Assembly: GCA_015680685.1 (NCBI GenBank) | Contig: MNCI01028452.1 | Coordinates: 671,858-693,654 of the forward strand | Reading direction: 5' to 3' | Source of the DNA: Gnetum montanum | Taxonomy: Eukaryota > Streptophyta > Gnetopsida > Gnetales > Gnetaceae | DNA length: 21,797 nt | In this document: piece after piece, positions 1 through 6,917 of the stretch | Layout of the letters: every line of letters starts with the position of its first letter | Position numbering within the stretch: position 1 is the first letter of the stretch | Position numbers and translations under genes: made by a program | Notes under the pieces: generated by a model | What the model was told of the DNA's origin: nothing | Databases searched by the model: none | What the model saw: the letters and a program-made list of their open reading frames with translations, nothing else

Positions 1-330
1 GAATCTCCTGATGTATAGGGGAGGACACAGCTCTTAGTTGGGCTAGCCAGGGTCTTCCTAATATTAGGTTGAATCCTGGCATTTCATCGACGACGAGGAA
101 GTCAGCGGATGTGGGGAACTGGTCTCCCGCTACGAAGTCTAGGGTTATTGTGCTCTTGACTAGTACGTGTGACCCGCTGAAGGACTTTAAGCATGTCGTT
201 GTGGTGGGTTTGATCAAGTCAGTGAGCCCCAATTGTTCAATGATAGGATACGGTATAACATTGGTGGCTGCCCCATCATCTACATGTACCCTATGTATTT
301 TGAATTGGTTTACATGTATAGTTATGAACA
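1..330 (-). other. Retropepsin-like aspartic protease domain (C-terminus outside)
   Basis: The minus-strand frame shows the hallmarks of a retrotransposon aspartic protease: VDDGAATNVIP for the flap-side active site (codons at 272-280) and FNLILGRPW for the conserved hydrophobic-G-R-P-W segment (47-64), followed by SSPIHQEI at the window edge. The protease would cut the Gag-Pol polyprotein. The usual D-[ST]-G triad reads D-D-G here. Related plant gypsy proteins vary at the middle residue, so this may be a family trait and not damage. No stop occurs in this segment. Confidence 0.88.
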
Positions 331-907
331 TAAGGATTGTTATTGTCTCGCCTGTCTTCTTGTCTACTTTGATGCTATCATCGTAGAAGCTCAAGGGCTT
401 AGGACTAACCCCGTGAGATGGGTACATTACCGCATGGATGGCGGGTTCGTTGGGGGGTAAGTCCTCACTAACCGGGATCGATGCGAGCATGCGCACCAGA
501 GCTTCTCGATGAGTCTGGGACGTTAGTACCAAGTCATACAAGCTTAACGAGGTGTTTTTCTATTTTAGGGCTTGAGTAACTTGTGTTAGGGCCGTTGCAA
601 AATCTCTACTGTCAGGGACATTTTTATTAGCAGTGACTGGGTCCATTGGACCCAATAGTTTTATTTCGCGTTTTGGTGGTTTGTCGTTATTGTTAGGACC
701 TGCCATTTTATACGATTCTTGTGTTTCAGATGACTCACCGTTGCTGTCCGTGTTCGATCGACCGTTGGATGATGACATGGGCATAGAGTTAAGTGGAGTT
801 GGTTTCGGTGGCCCCATGGCTAGCCATTGGCGTTCCTTCTCCATGCGCTCACATGTAAGCCTGTCTGCCAGGCATTCTCGTGTGTTACGTGGAGGTGGAA
901 TTGGCCT

Positions 908-1282
908 CGGAGCCTGGGATTGCCCTGGGACCTTTACTATGTATGGAGCCGTACGGGGTTGCGGGTGGAAGGTGGGATATGATTGGGCAGGAATCTGTCC
1001 AGGTATTCTGATGACGTACGGCGTTGGTCTTGGTGGAGGTTGGATCTCCATCGTTGCAACGACGGGTGGTACTCGGACTACGAAAGGGGTAGGCAGAGCA
1101 TGAGGGGTTGGTGTATCAGCGGGATTGACCGAAGGGATGCACACCACGTATGATTTTTGGCATGTCGTGATGTTGGGGGTGGGCACAGTCGAGGGCACTC
1201 GGACTACATATGGCCACTGCGGGGCATGGGATGGTTGAGATGTAGGTGCAGATGCAGCGGGAGGAATCTGAACCACGAATGG
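908..1282 (-). repeat. Six degenerate protein repeats, P-[YF]-V-V-R-V-P
   Basis: Inside the gag-pro frame, between the zinc knuckle and protease, a seven-residue motif recurs six times at 20-25 residue spacing: PFVVQIP, PYVVRVP, SYVVCIP, PFVVRVP, PYVIRIP and PYIVKVP. The spacers are rich in Pro, Thr, Ala and Gln. One copy of a similar motif (a VxIQVP-type segment) is usual in related plant gypsy proteins at this place, as far as I recall. Six copies would then be an expansion. The stretch reads through without a stop, unlike its flanks. Confidence 0.75.
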
Positions 1283-1507
1283 CTTGCCAAGTGTTTCCTG
1301 CTTATTTTCGGGGTAGATGGTGTTGATGCGGGGTGTGTCGGAATTGTCATCACAATAGATTGCGTCAATTACGTACGCTGCCTCTTTAGTATTCAGGGGG
1401 TCTTTGTACACCCCCATGGTTTGATTTTTTAGTTAGACGGGATTAGCCCCGTCAAAAGTGATTTTTTCATCATCAATCATCCGCTGGATATCCTATTTCA
1501 TGGTGAA

Positions 1508-1549
1508 GCAGTAATCCGTTCCGTGCCCGTTGCGTTGATGGTAGTCACA
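1508..1549 (-). other. Gag zinc-knuckle variant C-x2-H-x4-H-x4-C
   Basis: The frame reads CDYHQRNGHGTDYC, a variant zinc knuckle in which the second ligand is His, not Cys. Plant gypsy Gag proteins of this group commonly have CxYH...GHxTxxC here, followed by a short helical segment (compare DIQRMIDDEKI just downstream after a TAG at 1493). The knuckle would bind the genomic RNA. All four ligand positions are still present although the surrounding gene is dead. Confidence 0.8.
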
Positions 1550-1978
1550 GAAGCGATCCATCCTAAATCCTTTGGGCATGGGTAGCTCATCTGGCGTTGC
1601 TAGGCTCGGGTTCTATATGAGTTGGCAGAATCGTTCGTGCCTTTGGATGGCCGCAGGGGATAATTGCTTATGTTGCATCAACCCAGCCTTTAAGAGTTGG
1701 TCAAAGAGCTGGGACGGTTTCATCGGTAAAGGCGTGTACTGAGAGGGTTTCTTCCTCTCGAAATTACATGCATGGTTCGTCGGGTTCTGTGATGATGACT
1801 CTGGGGTTGTTGTGGGAGCGGGCTAATAGTAGTTAGTGGTGGTTGCGGGCGGTCTTTGTTGATGTGTGGTGTTCGTTTGCTGGGTTCCCGCTATTGCTGC
1901 TATAGTTGTCTTGGCCTTCTCTTTATCCTTTTTAGTATGTTGATTTTTGAAGGCCAAGTATGCCGGGTCATGGTTGTT

Positions 1979-2584
1979 TTAAGCCGCTTCCTCTATGTTT
2001 CTGATCTGTAAAAATGCCTGATTCACATCACATGGGTTGAGGTAATAAAGCTTGGACTTAAAGAAATCGTTGACAGCCCCCTTCAGAATTGTAAGCAAAT
2101 AGGTTGGAGAGATTGGTTCATGCAGCTCGTTGACAGCCGCACTCCATCTCTGAATAAACTTCTGCGCAGGTTCAAGCGATGCTTGCTTGATCTGCATGAG
2201 GCTATCCAGCGTGGCCTCAGGTTTCAAGTTGTACTTGAACCGGGTCACAAATTGGCGTAAAAGATCGTCCAAAGAGAAAATAGAGTTCCTAGGTAGGGCC
2301 CGGTACCAGTCGAGTGCTCTCCCTGCGAGGGACATGGGAAATACTCGGAGGATGGAGTGGGGCCAAGCCTAGAGCAGCGCGCATTCTAGCCAGAATGTTA
2401 TAAGGTGCGCGTTGGGATCAGTCTCCCCATTGTACTTGGTTAATGTGGGCAAGGGGACACCTTTAGGTAAGGTCAGAGGTGGGACCGAAGAGCTGATAGG
2501 GTCATCGTTGTAGAAATCCACTACCTTTAACTCTCCCTCAGTGGCCATTTTGAGGCGTTTTACCTCTTCAGTAAGCTCTTGCAT
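1979..2584 (-). other. Capsid-like retrotransposon gag domain
   Basis: The core of the plant retrotransposon gag family is recognisable. The frame has a segment ending KYNGETDPNAHL and, after one TAG, RALDWYRALP followed by a QFVTRFKYN motif and a C-terminal part ending in FLQIRNIEEAA. The short Trp-Tyr motif followed by an RF motif is the usual landmark of this domain, which assembles the virus-like particle. The N-terminal MQELTEEVKRLK stretch looks like a short coiled coil. It is split by the TAG at 2369-2371. Domain identity rests on pattern memory; a profile search against the retrotransposon gag families would settle it. Confidence 0.85.
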
Positions 2585-3708
2585 TATCTTTTTGGCATCC
2601 GCCTAGTCTTGGGCGCTCGGTGATGCGGCGGCTTGGGGTTGCGGTATACTGTACAAGCTAGATTGTTGTGTGTTAGCTTCAAGGGCTAAAAGTTGCACAG
2701 TCGGTGGTTGGGCTTGCGGAAAATTCACAATGGGCGGTGCTAAGGATGACACGTTGTAGGAAAAATGTTGTTGTTATTGTTGCTGCAACTGGGGTTGTGC
2801 TTAGGGCACATTTGCTGGTGGGACTATGTGGGATGGTGCGTGGTGATGGGGGACCTGGTGCGACGGCGCTCCCCTTGTTGGCCATTGCCCCACAACGTTA
2901 TGGGCGGGGACTCCTTGTTGGGTCACTGCTGTTTGGGGAACTGTATGTGCTTGGATGTGTGGTATGAAGTGGCCGGATGTGGATGCCGGAATCACGTGTG
3001 GCATCCCTATCACCCTTGGTGGGAGTGTTGCCCCCAGGTTATCGAAAGGTGGCAGCACTTGTGAGGATGGGCCCGCAGTGGCAGTAGGGGTGACCGCGAG
3101 TGGGAAGGTGTTGGGTTGGGGATCACTCGGAAGAGGGACATGGACTAGTGCTGCTGTTTCCGGTGGTGGCTGTTGAGCCTGGATGAATCTAAGGTGTTGC
3201 AAGGGCATGAGTTCCCCTGTGCCAGGATGGAAGATGGGGTTGACCTGTGCTTAAGGGCTTAAGGTAGGGTACGACTCTCCTTGCTCGGATTGAGTGACAA
3301 ATCCATCCTCCTCCTCTGGTTGGAGCTCCAGTGCGGGCTAGTCCAACGAATTGTTCCTTTGAAGGAGGAGTTGTGTGATGAGTTCCGAATATTGTTCAGA
3401 AACAGGAATTACGTCGTACGGGGAAGGGATGAACTCTCGTCCCCCCCCCTGTAATACAACTCAAACTGCCTCTTCACCTCTAGTTCAGCTTGATCAACAG
3501 CCAGGTCAGCTTGTATCTTAATACAGATAAAGTTGTATTGGTCCTGGGTAATGATGTTAGAGGCTGGGTCCCTCCCTTGCAGCCTTAGGGATCGGCGGGG
3601 ACTCGCTGTGGGTTGCATTCCTGGGTGTTGTGCGACAGGCTGTTGGATAGCTATGGTGTCCATGGCGGTGGTCTAGGCAGTGAGAGCAGTGTTGTTAACA
3701 GGGTTCAT

Positions 3709-4453
3709 GATGCTATGTCACGGATAGGACTAAGTCTGGAAATGCAGAGTTGCTCTGTAATGCAGCGTGCAATGTATACGCTTCAAAGGACAGCGTATGG
3801 TATCAGCGTATACAGCGTATACGTGTGCAGTGTATACAGCGTATATGGGCAGCGTAGACACTAGAAAGCGTATAAGGCGCAGGATGGGTCAGCGTAAAGT
3901 GGGATGGCGTAAAATAAGAGCGTAAGACAGGGAGCAGCGTACAGCGTAAAATAGGTGATCAGCGTAACACAAGAATGTAAGATAAGTTGCAGCGTAGAGG
4001 ACCACTTAGCGTAAAATTGGTGTTTAGCGTAAAACAGACGAACGTGACAAACTCAGCGTAAACACAAGCTCAGCGTAAAACAGGCCAGAGCATAAAATAG
4101 AAGATAGCGCAAAACAAGCGAGCGTACAATGGGTTGCAGCGTAAAGTTCGCAGCGTAAACAATGCACAGTATGAACGGGTTCAGCGTAAAGGCTGACTCC
4201 GGCGTAAAGACAGGCACATAAAACAGGTTGCAGCGTTAACAGTAGAGCGTAAAACAGATGAATGTAAAACAAAGATGTAGGAGAGCAGGTTTTTAAGAAC
4301 GTAAATGCTATGCAGCGTATACGCTGGACAATTGCAGGTTGGGTTTTCGGACTGGACAGTGTAAACGCTGGGGAAGTTGGGGCAGTGTACTGTTAGCGGG
4401 GTAGACGCTTAACAGCATATACGCTGGGAGTTGCAGGTAAGAGTTTTAAGGAG
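3709..4453 (-). other. Untranslated leader of element B
   Basis: The stretch between the primer-binding-site-like sequence and the gag ATG has no coding pattern. It is dominated by dispersed AGCGTAAA and GCGTATACG motifs, annotated separately. Open frames in it have Leu-Tyr-Ala repeats that simply reflect the repeat, so I do not call them genes. Next to the PBS lies a perfect short palindrome, AAGGAGG-C-CCTCCTT (4448-4462). Confidence 0.6.
3760..4440. repeat. Dispersed AGCGTAAA / GCGTATACG motif cluster
   Basis: A short motif, AGCGTAAAAC with variants AGCGTATAC and AGCGTAGA, recurs roughly every 15-30 bases across this stretch. Spacing is irregular and the intervening sequence is not conserved, so it is a motif cluster and not a clean tandem array. 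All copies point the same way on the plus strand, which is antisense to the element. A few more copies occur at 4660-4735. Function unknown. Confidence 0.85.
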
Positions 4454-4471
4454 GCCCTCCTTCTAGCGCCA
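4454..4471 (-). promoter_or_regulatory. Candidate primer binding site of element B
   Basis: On the minus strand the sequence TGGCGCTAGAAGGAGGGC begins at 4471. It starts with TGG, as needed to pair with a tRNA CCA end, and lies about 760 bases upstream of the gag ATG, between the TATA-bearing LTR and the leader. I recall similar TTGGCGCTAGAAGGAGGG leaders from plant gypsy elements but cannot name the priming tRNA from memory. Confidence 0.55.
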
Positions 4472-5034
4472 ATTTCTATACCGCCTAAAATCGTCGGTCT
4501 CCAGCTGGAAGGGAAAACAGAGGCTGTGGGATCGCGGGACAGGTACAGAAGATCCTGCCTTCGCCTGAGGACGAGCTGGAATGCAACGGAGGCAGAGTAC
4601 CTTGGGTGGTCCGCACGCAGATCAGACAAGGATTTTCCCGCACGTACACAAAATGCTATACACTGGGTTACGCGTAAACGGCAAAAACAGCGTAAACGTA
4701 AACGGATGCAAACGAAGCATGAGCGTAAACATGCGTGGGCCAAATTGACGTAGAACTGTACAAAAAATTATGCAAAAAATGTAAACAGTACAGAGTCAAA
4801 GTACAGTGCACCGGTCTAACGCAATTGTGTGGGAACACAAGGCGGACGAAAAGCCCCGGCGTATGCAGGAATGACTCCGCCGGTTCGCAAGGCAGGCGGA
4901 GCGTAAGAGAGTAGATCCGCAGCGTGCAGGGCTTCCTAGCGTAAGAAGGTTTTTTGCTCTTTTGTGCAGCATAAATGTTCTCTGGTGTGCTCCGAGATTT
5001 TGCCAACCGTCTGAATGAAGTGGAAAAATGGGGG

Positions 5035-5041
5035 TTTTATA
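5035..5041 (-). promoter_or_regulatory. TATA box of element B LTR
   Basis: On the minus strand the sequence GGTATAAAACCCCC is a good plant TATA match. It lies about 560 bases inside the presumed LTR start and would place the transcription start near 5010, giving the U3/R border. Confidence 0.6.
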
Positions 5042-5152
5042 CCGGTTGTTACGTTAGACTCGGGATGGGAGACACGTGGCGCGTTGACCGGATGCATACA
5101 CTTCACAAATATACAAAATGTTACAACTGCTGGGCATATATGCCGCATCAAG

Positions 5153-5500
5153 TCGGCGTATATGCTAGGCGTATATGCTGAAAATGCTGGGCGTGAACTG
5201 GGTGGAGATGCTGAGCGCTCGGCGTATACGCTGGTGAATGTTGGGCGTACACGCCGGGCGTATACGGTGATGGATGCTGGGCGTACACGCTGGACGCGTA
5301 CGCCGAAGGATGTCCACTTGCTTCAATCCTTGCTCTTCGGTGTTATCTTCATGCTGTCATTAGAGATCCTGTCATCGAGCGTGTGCATCTGCAGTACCTG
5401 GGCGTACACGCTGGAGTGCCGGGCGTATATGCTGTATGCTGGGCGTATACGTTGTATGTGTGATCTTGGCGTATACGCTGGAGTGTATACGCTGTCACCA
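5153..5500. repeat. Palindromic GCGTATACGC repeats in U3
   Basis: The palindrome GCGTATACGC and near-palindromes (GCGTACACGC, GCGTATATGC, GCGTATACGT) recur along this stretch, often flanked as TGGGCG...CGCTGG. Perfect copies are at 5222-5231 and 5469-5478. A non-repeat insert with no copies sits at about 5310-5395. Because of the motif, unrelated frames stay open (Ala-Tyr-Thr-rich on plus). The array lies upstream of the TATA box, so a protein-binding or structural role in U3 is possible but not shown. Confidence 0.85.
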
Positions 5501-5611
5501 TGTACTTAGCAAAAACTAAGTGTTGCGATCATGCAGTCGGCGTCGTTCGTGAGTTCCAGGGTCCTGTTTGGTGTCGTACAAGTACTAAGCTCCGAATTTT
5601 ATGGTGTTTCA

Positions 5612-5945
5612 TCAACTAAGGATAGTTTCATCACCTATCCATCAGGAGATCCATCTATCCTACGCAGGAGGAGAAGTGGTCATCCACGGTGATGAAATAA
5701 CCCCTCAAGCTATTAATAACATAGAAATGGAACAGGGGTCGAAAATTGAAATGCCTGAAGATCAATCCCCTATCCAAATACTCAGATAAGCCGAAATAAT
5801 GGCCGATGATAGCCTAACTTGGGCCAAACTACCATTCTAAGAGGAAGATTGTGGCATGAAGGAAAAGGATCATAAATCCCCTCGTCTTTACGCATCACCA
5901 AAAATAAAAGCAATCAGGAAACAATTACAGAGTTAGCAAGTAAAC
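5612..5945 (+). pseudogene. Protease C-terminal fragment of gypsy element A
   Basis: The plus-strand frame resumes protease exactly where element B's copy leaves the window: QLRIVSSPIHQEI followed by AGGEVVIHGDE, the strand after the GRPW segment of plant gypsy proteases. It continues past TAA codons at about 5787 and 5839 into a Lys-rich stretch and fades near 5945. The nucleotide sequence is visibly related to the reverse complement of bases 1-50 but clearly diverged, so A and B are related families and not one copy inverted. The 5' part, including the active site and GRPW motif, is missing at the border with B's LTR. Confidence 0.75.
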
Positions 5946-6160
5946 CTGGTTATCTAACTGCCATGTAGTTTACACGTATTTTTTCCATCAGCTATCCTAT
6001 TTTTACTTTACCAAAACTCATCACATTTACGCACATATCTTTATTTTTCCACTAGCTATTCTCATTTACGCTTATTCTTATTTTTTACGCTTCCACCAAC
6101 TGTCTTTGTTACTCTTAACTTTATCTAAAACTAATCATGTACGCTTTGCACCTGAATTAT
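5946..6160. other. AT-rich spacer with TTTACGCTT motifs
   Basis: No gene is visible. The stretch is pyrimidine-rich on the plus strand and holds several copies of ATTTACGC or TTTACGCTT. The 20-mer ACGCTTTGCACCTGAATTAT at 6141-6160 recurs at 6672-6691 on the far side of the tandem array, so it marks an outer repeat flanking the array. Confidence 0.6.
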
Positions 6161-6520
6161 CCATGGCCCGAAATGGCCTAAAACTAATCGCAGCCTGCCA
6201 GGGCTTAAAATTGGCGACTTAGTGTTATTTATTTTATTCTTTCACACATATAGCAAGGGCCCGAAATGGCCTTAAACTATCCATAGCCTGAAATGGCCTA
6301 AAACTAATCGCAGCCTGCCAGGGCTTAAAACTGGTGACTTAGTGTTATTTATTTTATTCTTTCACACATATAGCAAGGGCCCGAAATGACCTTAAACTAT
6401 CCATGGCCTAAAATGGCCTAAAACTAATCGCAGCCTGCCAGGGCTTAAAACTGGTGACTTAGTGTTATTTATTTTATTCTTTCACACATATAGCAAGGGA
6501 CCAAAATGGCCTTAAACTAT
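6161..6520 (+). repeat. Three tandem 120-bp units
   Basis: Three units of exactly 120 bases start at 6161, 6281 and 6401, with only a handful of differences. Each begins with a CCATGGCCCGAAATGGCC-type block, then the motif GCCTGCCAGGGCTTAAAACT, then an AT-rich segment ending in TTCTTTCACACATATAGCAA. Near-identity shows recent duplication. The GCCTGCCAGGGCTTAAAAC part matches the unit of the array after the integrase at 15350, which suggests a pol-3'-LTR untranslated region of a Tat-type element. Confidence 0.92.
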
Positions 6521-6601
6521 CCATGGCTCGAAATGGCCTTAAACTATCCATGGCCCGAAATGGCCTTAAACTATCCATGGCCCGCAATGGCCTTAAACTA
6601 C
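6521..6601 (+). repeat. Three tandem 27-bp units
   Basis: Units of 27 bases (CCATGGCCCGAAATGGCCTT plus AAACTAT) start at 6521, 6548 and 6575. The same 27-mer appears in degenerate form at the borders of each 120-bp unit, so it is probably the ancestral unit from which the longer one grew. Since 27 is a multiple of three, a frame of repeated MALNYPWPE stays open. It is a by-product, not a gene. Confidence 0.92.
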
Positions 6602-6917
6602 CTATTTAAATCACAGCTTATGCTTGAACTAGTCAAACGCCCGAAATGGCCTAAAACTAGCGATCTCATTTACGCTTTGCACCTGAATTATCTAGTGGCC
6701 TACAATGGCTTTAAACTAGTAACTTCATGTACGCTACACGTTTAAAATTATCTGCGATTTGTCATAGCATCAAAACCTATTCATTTACGCTTTGCATGAA
6801 AGGAAAAAAACAAAAGAACATCAAACTCAAACCAAATTTGCATTAAAGTGTTAAAGAAAAATATTGTCTTTCATTTCGTCCCATCATAAAAACAAAATAT
6901 GGCTAATACAGCCACAC
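6602..6917. other. AT-rich spacer after the array
   Basis: Holds degenerate copies of the array motif (GGCCTACAATGGCTTTAAACTA), the TACGCTTTGCACCTGAATTAT block at 6671-6691 and a third TTTACGCTTTGCA at about 6785. No coding pattern until the 3' end of the minus-strand gene at 6918. Confidence 0.6.

Larger units (their letters stand above)
1..3708 (-). pseudogene. Decayed gypsy gag-pro polyprotein, 3' end outside the window
   Basis: The product would be the Gag structural polyprotein fused to the aspartic protease of a plant gypsy retrotransposon, forming the cytoplasmic particle in which reverse transcription occurs. One minus-strand frame can be followed from the ATG at 3708 to base 1, about 1236 codons. 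In order it holds a Gln/Pro-rich N-terminal region, the capsid-like domain, a CCHC-type knuckle, a Pro-rich repeat block, and protease. In-frame stops that I read are at 3673, 3338, 3251, 2801, 2774, 2603, 2369, 1979, 1823, 1613, 1493, 1433 and 560. All are TAG or TAA, none TGA, and each is one C-to-T change from CAG or CAA. One frameshift is needed at the nine-C run 3441-3449. Sequence on both sides of every stop keeps gypsy-like content, so this is one decayed gene and not many small ones. Confidence 0.9.
1..5611 (-). mobile_element. 5' portion of Ty3/gypsy element B (LTR, PBS, leader, gag-pro)
   Basis: Read on the minus strand, the parts occur in the canonical order of a plant Ty3/gypsy retrotransposon: a long terminal repeat with a TATA box, a TGG-initial primer-binding-site-like sequence, a repeat-rich untranslated leader of about 750 bases, and a gag-protease frame that runs off the left edge. 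Reverse transcriptase, RNase H, integrase and the second LTR would lie outside the window. The right boundary at about 5611 is inferred from an LTR-like start (TGAAACACC) next to the point where protease homology on the opposite strand begins. The reading frame has about thirteen stops and one frameshift, so the copy is inactive. Orientation and gag-pro identity are firm. The exact LTR ends are not, because the partner LTR is unseen. Confidence 0.8.
4478..5611 (-). mobile_element. 5' LTR of element B (approximate ends)
   Basis: The stretch between the candidate PBS and the protease fragment of element A behaves like an LTR on the minus strand. It starts TGAAACACCATAAAATTCGG at 5611, has a U3 of about 570 bases containing palindromic GCGTATACGC repeats, a TATA box at 5041, and a downstream part with no coding pattern. 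The inner end lacks a clear CA dinucleotide before the PBS, so the boundary is uncertain by several bases. The other LTR copy is outside the window. Confidence 0.6.

Noticed and set aside
633-1103. Plus-strand 156-codon frame (and 69-386, 1157-1432, 2704-3176)
   Set aside because: Reverse-strand shadows of gag-pro, whose minus frame carries the recognisable motifs.
4024-4272. Minus-strand 82-codon frame rich in Leu-Tyr-Ala and Cys
   Set aside because: It is the translation of the AGCGTAAA motif cluster; periodic codons come from the repeat.
5015-5509. Plus-strand 164-codon frame
   Set aside because: Ala-Tyr-Thr repeats mirror GCGTATACGC copies; it lies in a presumed U3 and has no domain.
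6506-6745. Plus-strand frame with repeated MALNYPWPE
   Set aside because: Product of a 27-bp tandem repeat, a multiple of three; no gene context.
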